Origin: Nocardiopsis sp. CC223A
GTDB taxonomy: Bacteria; Actinomycetota; Actinomycetes; Streptosporangiales; Streptosporangiaceae
Direction of reading: 5' to 3'
Length of the DNA stretch: 64,000 nt
Assembly: GCF_030766825.1 (NCBI RefSeq)
Contig: NZ_JASFDV010000003.1
Coordinates: forward strand, 62,001 to 126,000
This document shows, one piece after another, positions 1-7,077 of this stretch. The stretch's first letter is position 1. Every line of letters starts with the position of its first letter. The position numbers and the translations under genes were made by a program. Below the pieces are notes generated by a model. It ran no database searches, was not told where the DNA came from, and saw nothing but the letters and a program-made list of their open reading frames with translations.

Positions 1-111
1 TAGGACGATCTGGGCGCTCAGCCACAGCGCCTCGGCGCGCTCCTCGGGTGTGATGGGGGTGTCGGAGGCCCGGAGCCGGCAGGCGTGAGCGTACGCTTCC
101 CCCCAGGACAT
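1..111 (-). CDS. Partial gene, third member of the VMAP/MoxR operon
   Basis: Only the first 37 codons are present; the gene runs off the left edge. The ATG at 109-111 lies two bases beyond the stop codon of the MoxR ATPase gene, so it is the next gene of the same minus-strand operon. The protein begins MSWGEAYAHACRLRASD and continues with an acidic/Leu-rich helix (EERAEALWLSAQ). In known ternary systems of this kind the third member is often a vWA or other adaptor protein. The E-x-A-E-A-L-W-L stretch also faintly recalls N-termini of SAV_2336-type proteins. Neither can be decided from 37 residues. Confidence 0.6.
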   Translation of the reverse strand, partial: MSWGEAYAHACRLRASDTPITPEERAEALWLSAQIVL

Positions 112-113
112 GG

Positions 114-1268
114 TCACTCCTCGGAGTCCGTGAGAGATTGCAGCAGCCGGTCGGCCATGCGTCCCCTGGTCTCGGCGTCGGCCTGGGACATCTGCGTGTG
201 CATGAACACCGTGTTCAGGAGCTGGTCGGTGGCCACCTGCCCGTCGGACCGGTGCTGTTCGAGGAACCGGGCGATGAGGCCCGCGGCGTCCCGTTTGGAC
301 GGGGTGGCGTCGCTGAAGTGGTTCTTCAGGATCGTGTACAGCTTGTCTTCGTCCTCGGGCAGTTCCAAGGACAGGCGGATACAGCGGCGCAGGAACGCCG
401 GTGGGAAGGCCCGTTCCCCGTTGCTGGTCATGATGACCAGGGGGAACGCCTGGCATTGGACGCGGCCCCCGCGAATGGTCGTGGTCAGGGAACCGTCCGC
501 CGTCATCACCTGGACTCCGGACGCGGGGACGTCCTCCCCGTCGCAGGACCTCCCCTTCTCCTTGCCCTCGGAGGAGGCCGGGGGCTCTGGATCCGCCCGC
601 ATCAGCTCGGGGATCTCGTAGTAGCCGCGCTCGAAGATGTTGAGCAGATCGTTGGGCAGGTCGATGTCGCTCTTGTCGACCTCGTCGATGAGCAGGACGC
701 GTGGCCGTCGGAAGGGGAGGAGCGCCGTGCCCAGGGGGCCCAGGCGGATGTGGTCGCCGATGTCCTCGACCTCGGGCGGGGTCTCCTCGGAAGACCGGCG
801 GGACCGGTGGTTCGCCGTGTAGAGCCGTCCGATGGGGTCGTAGCGGTACAGGCCGTCGGCGAGGGTGGACCGGCTGGTGATGGGCCAGTGCAGCACCGGT
901 CCGAGGGAGAGTTCGTAGGCGACGGCTTCGGCCAGGGTGGATTTGCCCGACCCCGGCGGGCCGGTGACCAACAGGGGGCGGCGCAGGTACAGGGCGGTGT
1001 TGACCTGGTCGACGGTCTCCGGGGACGCGTCGTAGGAGCGAGCCGAGTGCCGGCTCGGGGTGGCCTCTCCTTTCTGCGATGTGGAATCGCCCGCGGCATT
1101 CCGGAGGGCGGTTCGATTCAGGGATTGGAAATATCGTTCATTGTCGATGGGGTGCTCGGCGTGGAAGTTCCGCCACGGTGGGGGGTCCGGAAGGCGGATG
1201 GCGATCTTATCGGAGTCGGGCTTTCTGGAACCCGTGAAAATCTTCCAGGATTTCGTGGTTTCTCGCAT
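114..1268 (-). CDS. MoxR-family AAA+ ATPase of a conflict operon
   Basis: A 384-residue AAA+ ATPase. Walker A is GPPGSGKST at residues 103-111, Walker B is VLLIDEVDK, and a sensor-1-like stretch reads VIMTSNGERAF followed by the arginine-rich FLRRC. This layout is that of MoxR ATPases, which remodel or activate partner proteins. An 85-residue N-terminal extension precedes the ATPase and a helical lid follows. A 35-residue acidic, Ser/Gly-rich insert sits after the Walker B region. The start codon overlaps the stop of the upstream protease gene by one base (TAATG), which implies translational coupling. Partnering with a VMAP-type protein is inferred from this arrangement and matches the vWA-MoxR-VMAP conflict systems described by Aravind and colleagues. 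Confidence 0.85.
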   Translation of the reverse strand: MRETTKSWKIFTGSRKPDSDKIAIRLPDPPPWRNFHAEHPIDNERYFQSLNRTALRNAAGDSTSQKGEATPSRHSARSYDASPETVDQVNTALYLRRPLLVTGPPGSGKSTLAEAVAYELSLGPVLHWPITSRSTLADGLYRYDPIGRLYTANHRSRRSSEETPPEVEDIGDHIRLGPLGTALLPFRRPRVLLIDEVDKSDIDLPNDLLNIFERGYYEIPELMRADPEPPASSEGKEKGRSCDGEDVPASGVQVMTADGSLTTTIRGGRVQCQAFPLVIMTSNGERAFPPAFLRRCIRLSLELPEDEDKLYTILKNHFSDATPSKRDAAGLIARFLEQHRSDGQVATDQLLNTVFMHTQMSQADAETRGRMADRLLQSLTDSEE

Positions 1269-3247
1269 TATTCCATGAGTGTTTTCGGTGAGATGGAGTT
1301 TATTTCGATGAGCTCGGGTTTATTGATGATGAGGGACAGTGCGCGGCCGATGCGCTCTTCGTTCGGATGGGCGATGGCCGTCTGCCGCTCGTCATGGATC
1401 CTTGTGACCAGGACCTGGTCGACGGGGCCGTGGCCGGGGTCCTCCCGCAGGGCCTTGCGGACCAGGTTCGCCAGTTCCTGTCGGTAGGTCTCGCCCCGGC
1501 ACCGGTCGTGCGCGGCGCTGTCGCAGTCGTCCCGGTGCCCCAGGAAGATCGGGACGCCGGACAGCAGGGCGCCGCGGGCGTAGGCGAGCGGTCTCCCGCT
1601 GCCGTGTAGGACGACGTGGCTGAGCACGAGTTCGTTCCTGGGAAGGTCGATCTCGGTGACCTCGTACGCCCTCACGCAGTCGACCGTGAAGAACTTCGGC
1701 GGGTTCGATCCCCCACCTGTGAGCTGTCGCCATTTCTCGGCGTTCTCGCCGAACGCTCCGCGGAAGGTGTGATCTCCTTTGCTTTTCTGTTCCCTTGCCT
1801 TCTTGATGCTCTTGTGAATATTGTTTTCTTTGTTCCAGAATTTCTCTTTGAAAATGTCTCGGTAGGGTTGGTGGAGTTCGAGATGTGAAATGACTACGGG
1901 ATAGCGCCGGGACAGCACCTCCGAGTGATCGGTGCTCCATTGGTCGAAGGGCTCCAGGGACAGTGATGAGGGAACGATGAACTCCAGGGTGCTGCCGCCC
2001 GATTCGAGTTCTTCCCGGGTGAAGTCCACGATGGCCTTGGTGATTCTTTTCCTTGCCCTGTTCATCGGTTCGCTGCTCTTTTTCGGGGTGAGGGTGTCCC
2101 CGTCCACCTTGACCCCGTTCACTCTTTTGCTGAGGTGTACGTTCGCCCTTCCCGGTGTGCCCTCGATGATGACCGAGACATGAGTGCGTGGAGGGGCGGA
2201 GGGTGAGGGGAGGGGGACGCCCAGGTCGTGCAGCCAACGTTCGAGAATTCGCGCCGGGCGGCCCGACCTGCTCAGGTGGGAGGCCACTTCTCCGAGAAAG
2301 TCGAACAGGGGGGCCAGGCCACCCGACGCGGCGTGCTGTGGCCGTTCCTCGGCGAGATGGCGGATCCACTGCCAGGTGGACCTCGGGGTGGGGATGCGCT
2401 CGTCCACGTCGTGGACGTCGGTGAGCCCCATGGTGCGTAGGATTCCTTCGCAGTCCAAGTCCCCGGGCAGTTCTTGGACGACTTCCCGGAGCTCCCTGAT
2501 CCCCTTTTGGTCCAGGGGTCCCCATTGGAGGTCCAGGAGGTCGTCGAAGCCGTCCCAGACGGCGCGGATGCCGTCCAGGGTCACCATCGTGCCGCCGCGT
2601 CCCTCGTGCTTTTTCGAGCAGATCATCCCGATGACCATCGGGTGGTCTCCCCGCGCGGTGTCCGGAATGTGGACCGGGCCGCCGCTGGATCCCTCGGTGA
2701 TCGGTTGGGACTCCGGGAGCACCGTGAAGTCGCGCATGTACGGTTTCGACTCGTTTCGACCGACTGATTCCAGAGAGTACGGGATGTTGATGTCCATTGT
2801 GCTCATGACCGCCGTGGCGTCCTGTTCCGGAGACCGGTCCTCTCCGTTGTGTGCCACCTCCTGTCGGCTGGGAAACCCGGCGGCGCGGGCTTCGACGGAG
2901 TCGGCCACGATCGCCGATCCATTGCCCGCAAGGGATGGGAGGAAGAGGTCCTGGGCGTTCATCGTGGCGGGTGTCGCCGGTGTGACGGAAGGTTCTTTGA
3001 TCAGCTTGAGCACGGCGACGTCGGGCTGGTCTTCTCCGGCGATGAGCTTGATCGTCGCCGGGAGGTCTTTTCCCAACTCTGGGATCCACACCCACACGAC
3101 CTCCTGTTTCTCCGGGTCGAAACCCTTGAGGACGTGGCAGCAGGTGACCACGTGGCCCTCAGGGAAGAGGATGGCGGATCCTTGGATGCCCGTTTCGTTC
3201 TTCGGGGAGCGGATTCCGGCGCACCAGGGGAACCGGTCCGGCCTCAT
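1268..3247 (-). CDS. Trypsin-like serine protease fused to a VMAP-C-type region
   Basis: A 659-residue protein. The N-terminal ~230 residues form a trypsin-like protease domain with an apparently complete triad: His38 in VVTCCHVL, Asp76 in DQPDVAVL and Ser188 in EGSSGGPV. There is no signal peptide, so it should act in the cytoplasm. A middle helical segment (about 240-330) looks like an effector-associated/linker domain. The C-terminal half carries features I associate with the VMAP C-terminal domain: STLEFIVPSSLSLEPFDQW, then RRYPVVISHLE, then a late RGALLSGVPIFLG segment. In the known systems the protease is a toxic effector held in check until the MoxR partner responds to invasion. The assignment is from memory of the family; a profile search would confirm the VMAP domain. 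Confidence 0.75.
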   Translation of the reverse strand: MRPDRFPWCAGIRSPKNETGIQGSAILFPEGHVVTCCHVLKGFDPEKQEVVWVWIPELGKDLPATIKLIAGEDQPDVAVLKLIKEPSVTPATPATMNAQDLFLPSLAGNGSAIVADSVEARAAGFPSRQEVAHNGEDRSPEQDATAVMSTMDINIPYSLESVGRNESKPYMRDFTVLPESQPITEGSSGGPVHIPDTARGDHPMVIGMICSKKHEGRGGTMVTLDGIRAVWDGFDDLLDLQWGPLDQKGIRELREVVQELPGDLDCEGILRTMGLTDVHDVDERIPTPRSTWQWIRHLAEERPQHAASGGLAPLFDFLGEVASHLSRSGRPARILERWLHDLGVPLPSPSAPPRTHVSVIIEGTPGRANVHLSKRVNGVKVDGDTLTPKKSSEPMNRARKRITKAIVDFTREELESGGSTLEFIVPSSLSLEPFDQWSTDHSEVLSRRYPVVISHLELHQPYRDIFKEKFWNKENNIHKSIKKAREQKSKGDHTFRGAFGENAEKWRQLTGGGSNPPKFFTVDCVRAYEVTEIDLPRNELVLSHVVLHGSGRPLAYARGALLSGVPIFLGHRDDCDSAAHDRCRGETYRQELANLVRKALREDPGHGPVDQVLVTRIHDERQTAIAHPNEERIGRALSLIINKPELIEINSISPKTLME

Positions 3248-3451
3248 CGGCGGCCCCGTGCGGCCCGATTCGGAGTGGGAGGGCCACTACGGTCGGAGGA
3301 GGAGACTCCGATGCGGGTGGTGGGGAGATCGGTCTCGGGGGAAGCGGACACCTGGTTCTCCTGGGTTTTCCGAAGAGGCCTTCCGATGCCTCATGCTGTT
3401 GTCTCGGTCCGGTCGTTTCGTGCGGCACATGCAAGCATATTTGTGCTTCTA

Positions 3452-3468
3452 CGGACAGATGTTGTCCG
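3452..3468. promoter_or_regulatory. Palindrome upstream of the VMAP operon
   Basis: CGGACA-gatgt-TGTCCG is a perfect 6-bp palindrome about 205 bp upstream of the protease start. It lies in the 403-bp gap between that gene and the MFS gene. A second small palindrome, AAGCA...TGCTT, lies just before it (3433-3448). They may be operator sites for the conflict operon, but no matching regulator is visible. The rest of the gap (3248-3650) holds no gene I can support. Confidence 0.3.
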
Positions 3469-3565
3469 GGGTCCTTTGATGATGATCACTTTGTCGAACG
3501 GACGGCGTGGGTTTTTTGAGGCCCGGCTTCGGCGGGATTTTCCCTCGTGTCACAATTTTTAACAA

Positions 3566-3583
3566 ATCGCCTAATTGGGCGAT
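3566..3583 (-). terminator. Rho-independent terminator after the MFS gene
   Basis: Read on the minus strand this is ATCGCC-caatta-GGCGAT followed by TTTGTTAAAAATT, a stem-loop with a T/A-rich tail. It lies 68 bp past the stop of the minus-strand MFS gene. The local A/T richness stands out in this high-GC sequence. Confidence 0.5.
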
Positions 3584-3650
3584 AACCTGGAATAAAGGGA
3601 CAGGTGGCCGTCGGATCCTCTGGCGACACAGGGGTCGGTGAGAGCGGATC

Positions 3651-4811
3651 TCACCGTGTGGACGCGGTGTGCGGGGCGCGTAGCCGGCTCAGGAGGAAGG
3701 CGACCCCGGCCAGGGCGGTGGTCGCGCCCGAGCACACCATGAGGGTGCGGGCCCCGTCGGCGCCCGCGGCGGCGCCCAGCAGGTGGCCGGTGAGCAGGCA
3801 GCCGGTGAGCATCCACCGGAACGCCGCCCAGGCGCGGCCGTGCTCGGTCGGGTCGACCCGGGTCCAGATCACGGTCGCCAGTGCCGTGTTGAACACTCCG
3901 TTGGCCAGGCCGCCGACGGCGAACGCGGCCAGCGCGGCCCAGGGCAGGGGCGCCAGCGCGGGCAGGGCGATGGCCGCGCCCATGGCCGTGGCGGACAGCG
4001 GCATCGCGATCCGGCGGCGGACCCATCCGCCCGGCAGGGCGGCGCCCGCCATCACCCCCGCAGACCAGGAGGCCAGGGCCAGTCCGTAGCCGCCCGGGCC
4101 CATGCCGGTGAAACCGGTGAGGACGAACACGCCCGCGACCGCCTCGATGGAGGTGCCCAGCAGCACCCCGACCGTGCACAGGGTTCCGGCCGCGCCGAAC
4201 ACCGACGGGGAGAGCAGGCGGCCGAACCCCAGCAGCGCTGCGGTCCGCCCGGCGGGGGCCGCGCGGGCGATCACCGTGCCGCGGGCCACCGCCGCCGCGC
4301 ACCCGGCAAGGACCAGCAGCGCGCACCCGGCGACGACGAGCAGGGTCCCCCGGCTGCCCGCCGCGAACGACACCCCGCCCAGGGCGGTGCCGACCACCGC
4401 CGCGGCCCCCGTGGCGGCGGTGTGGGCGCGGGCCGTCCGCTCCTCGTGGCCCCGGGCGAGAGCGCCCAGGAGTTTGCTCCCCACCGGGCCGAGCAGGGCG
4501 GTGACGCTCCCGTTGAGCGCGACCCCGGCGACCAGGTGCCAGGGGGTGTGCAGGTGGGCCAGGGCGATGAGCACCGCCGCCTGCACGGCCAGGGCCGCGG
4601 GCCACCACCACGTGCGCAGATGCCGGTCGGCGACCACCCCGCCGACCAGGCCCAGGAGCAGCTCGGGGACGGCCGAGGCGAGCAGGACGGCCGCGAGCAG
4701 TGCGCTGGAGCCGGTCTGCGCGGCGTGCAGGGCGAAGGCGATGTCGGCGAACCGGTCGCCGACGGAGGCGACGAAGAGTCCGGCGATGAGCAGGAGGGCG
4801 CGGCCTCCCAT
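3651..4811 (-). CDS. MFS transporter
   Basis: A 386-residue integral membrane protein, almost entirely hydrophobic, with about twelve predicted segments starting with LLLIAGLFVASVGDRFADIA. GDRFADIAF in TM1 and GGVVADRHLR in the loop after TM2 match the MFS signature (G-x-x-x-D-R/K). It resembles the drug-efflux or enterobactin-exporter-like MFS_3 type, but the substrate is unknown. The reading frame is open 82 codons further upstream; the ATG at 4811 is chosen because the protein then begins just before TM1 and an SD-like GGATCGGACGG precedes it. Divergent from the YchJ gene. Confidence 0.75.
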   Translation of the reverse strand: MGGRALLLIAGLFVASVGDRFADIAFALHAAQTGSSALLAAVLLASAVPELLLGLVGGVVADRHLRTWWWPAALAVQAAVLIALAHLHTPWHLVAGVALNGSVTALLGPVGSKLLGALARGHEERTARAHTAATGAAAVVGTALGGVSFAAGSRGTLLVVAGCALLVLAGCAAAVARGTVIARAAPAGRTAALLGFGRLLSPSVFGAAGTLCTVGVLLGTSIEAVAGVFVLTGFTGMGPGGYGLALASWSAGVMAGAALPGGWVRRRIAMPLSATAMGAAIALPALAPLPWAALAAFAVGGLANGVFNTALATVIWTRVDPTEHGRAWAAFRWMLTGCLLTGHLLGAAAGADGARTLMVCSGATTALAGVAFLLSRLRAPHTASTR

Positions 4812-4917
4812 CGGGCACCGTCCGATCCCTCGGAGGCGGGACCCGGCGATCCTAACGGCCGCCCCCGCCGCGGGACGAGCGGATTTCCCGGCGTGCGCGG
4901 GGCACCACAATGGGAGG

Positions 4918-5337
4918 ATGTCGCAGCGCAGAGAACGCACCAGCACCCGCCGCCCCCTGGACACCGACACCTGCCCCTGCGGGGGCGGGGAGTACGGCTC
5001 CTGCTGCGGCCCGGCCCACCGCGGGGACCGGGCGGCGGCCACCGCCGAGGCGCTCATGCGTTCGCGCTACAGTGCCTTCGCCGTCGGGGACCGCGCCTAC
5101 CTGGAGCGCACCTGGCACCCCGACACCCGGCCGGCCCGGGTGGAGACCGACCCGGGCACCGAGTGGACCGGGCTGGAGATCCTGGAGACCGGCGGCGGCA
5201 CCCCCTTCCACACCGACGGCACGGTGCGCTTTCGCGCCCGCTACCGGGAGGGCGGCCGGGACGGGGAGATGGTGGAGCACAGCCGCTTCGCCCGCCTGGG
5301 CGGCGCCTGGGTCTACGTGGACGCGCTGCCCTCCTGA
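4918..5337 (+). CDS. YchJ-family (UPF0225) SEC-C motif protein
   Basis: A 139-residue protein with an N-terminal SEC-C-like metal-binding motif, CPCGGGEYGSCCG (Cys at about residues 18-30). An NTF2-like domain follows, with the family signature LMRSRYSAFAVGDRAYLERTWHP. The length and order match YchJ proteins, whose function is unknown; the Cys cluster probably binds zinc. A GGGAGG directly abuts the ATG, which is too close for a normal Shine-Dalgarno spacing, so the mRNA may be nearly leaderless. It converges on the next minus-strand gene with only 4 bp between stop codons. Confidence 0.85.
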   Translation: MSQRRERTSTRRPLDTDTCPCGGGEYGSCCGPAHRGDRAAATAEALMRSRYSAFAVGDRAYLERTWHPDTRPARVETDPGTEWTGLEILETGGGTPFHTDGTVRFRARYREGGRDGEMVEHSRFARLGGAWVYVDALPS

Positions 5338-5341
5338 GCGG

Positions 5342-6739
5342 TCACCCCGGGTGGTCCGGGCGGCGCAGTGCCCGGACCAGGAAGGCGGCGGTACGGGACC
5401 GGGCCGCCCGTTCGGGGTCGGGGTGGACGCGGCCCAGCGCCTCCAGGACCCGGACGGTGTCGGGGTGCTCGGTGCGGCGCAGCCGGTCGACGTCGTCCAG
5501 GATCAGGGACTCCAGCCCGCCGGTGGCCGGGGAGGCGAGGAAGTCCGCCAGACCGTCCTCACCGGCGGACAGCGCGGCGGCGAGCATGTCCACGATCACC
5601 CACGGGCCGCGGCCGGCCATGATCCGGTCGATCTCGTCCTGGCGCAGCATCCGCGAACCCAGCAGCACGATCGCCGCCAGGTGCGTCAGGGGCGGGCGGT
5701 CGCAGGTCAGCAGGGCGCGCAGTTGCGGGCCCAGGTGCGAGCTGGTCAGTTCCAGGACGGTGGCGCCGTCCCAGCGGCGCAGTTCCGCCCCGGGCCGGTC
5801 GACGGCCTCGCAGATCTCCCGCAGGGCGCGCGCCGGGGTCCGGGCGGCCAGCCAGGAGTCGATCGCGATGATCCGCCCGTCGGGGGAGAAGGACCGCAGC
5901 GAGTCGAGGAACGCACCGGCCTCCACCTTTCCGATGTCGTCGACGAGCGGGGCGGGGACCCCCACCGACAGCAGGATCTGGCGCACCCCGTAGCGGCCCA
6001 GCGGAGTGAGCCGCACCAGGCACGGGCCGTTCCCCGGGCGGCGGTGGTCGAGGTGGACCGCCCCGGTCTCGGCCAGCTGCCCCAGCATGTGCAGGAGCAG
6101 GCCGGGCAGGCGGCGGCGGATCCGCGCCGTCACCGGGACCGCGCCGGGGTCGGCCAGCAGCGCGGCGATCAGGTCGGTGAGGGGGACGCGGGAGCGGTCG
6201 GGCGCCTCGTACAGGCAGCGCAGCACCAGGGGGAGCAGGTCGGGGCCGGTGGTGCCGGGTTCGGTGGTGGTCAGGTCGCCGCGGGCGCCTTCGACGGTGG
6301 TCTCGAACATGTCGCTCCACCACAGCAGGATCTGTCTCGGATCGCGGGCCCGCTCCTCCAGGTCGGGTGCGGGGCGGGCCTGTCCGGCGGCGAGTTCGAC
6401 CATGCCCAGCCGGACCGCCTCCCACCAGGGCAGGGCGAAGGCGGGGGCGGGCGGGTCGCAGGCCGGGTCGCCGCCCGGCTCGGCGGGGCCGTCCGCCGGG
6501 GGGTTCGCGGGCCGCAGGGAGAGGGTGCGCACGGCCTCGCGGATCAGCGGGGTGTCGGGGAAGCCGCGGGCGGTGACCGGGACGGTGGGCCCCGTCCAGC
6601 GGGCCAGGGCCAGGGCGTTGGCGTACAGGGGGCAGTGCGAGGCGGCGAAGGCCAGCTGCGTTCGCGGGTGCAGGCGCACCGGGCGGGCCGAGACCCGGGG
6701 CGGGTCCGGCGGGGGCGGGTGGTGAGAGGGCGTGTCCAC
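5342..6739 (-). CDS. Uncharacterised actinobacterial protein, winged-helix-like
   Basis: A 465-residue soluble protein of unknown function. The central part (about 215-275) reads like a winged helix: a helical LLLHMLGQLAETGAVHLD, a wing, then LVRLTPLGRYGVRQILLSVG. The C-terminal third is helical and leucine-rich, suggesting HEAT-like or armadillo-like packing. The protein encoded at 18576-20165 has the same arrangement (LGAVHRADGRFRIARLGDHAMVRQLQ, then MGVREVLALL), so the two look like distant paralogues. It has no signal peptide or membrane segment. I do not recognise a catalytic motif. Confidence 0.65.
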   Translation of the reverse strand: MDTPSHHPPPPDPPRVSARPVRLHPRTQLAFAASHCPLYANALALARWTGPTVPVTARGFPDTPLIREAVRTLSLRPANPPADGPAEPGGDPACDPPAPAFALPWWEAVRLGMVELAAGQARPAPDLEERARDPRQILLWWSDMFETTVEGARGDLTTTEPGTTGPDLLPLVLRCLYEAPDRSRVPLTDLIAALLADPGAVPVTARIRRRLPGLLLHMLGQLAETGAVHLDHRRPGNGPCLVRLTPLGRYGVRQILLSVGVPAPLVDDIGKVEAGAFLDSLRSFSPDGRIIAIDSWLAARTPARALREICEAVDRPGAELRRWDGATVLELTSSHLGPQLRALLTCDRPPLTHLAAIVLLGSRMLRQDEIDRIMAGRGPWVIVDMLAAALSAGEDGLADFLASPATGGLESLILDDVDRLRRTEHPDTVRVLEALGRVHPDPERAARSRTAAFLVRALRRPDHPG

Positions 6740-7077
6740 TCCCGGATTCTCCTTACGAGGAGGGAACCGACGTCACCTTCTCTATCGCCCCGAGGCGGGG
6801 TCGCGGGCGGTTTTCCACGACATTGGTCCGGAAATCCCGGGCGGCGGGGGCGGCGAACGGCGCGTTCGACGGGAAAAGGGGCAGGGCGGCCGGTTCCGCC
6901 GGGTGCGGTCCGGCCCTTTCGGGTGTCCCGGCGGGCACGCCACCCCATCAGCGGTCTGGCCTTCCGGCCTACCGGCAGGGGCACGGTCTGACCCTAGAAG
7001 TCGGATGCTTCCGGGGCGGTAGTGCTCACCTGCCGGTGGCTACGGAGCCAAGTCTTACCGACCCGGCTTATCTCCCA
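6740..7077. other. 338-bp intergenic gap, no gene seen
   Basis: This lies between the start of the minus-strand gene ending at 6739 and the stop of the methylase gene. I find no convincing coding frame, tRNA or repeat. Its only features are short GC hairpins such as CCCCGAGGCGGGG near 6790. It should contain the promoter of the gene at 5342-6739. Confidence 0.4.

Noticed and set aside
1700-1716. GGGTTCGATCCCCCACC, resembling a tRNA T-loop
   Set aside because: It lies within the VMAP protease coding sequence and has no cloverleaf around it.
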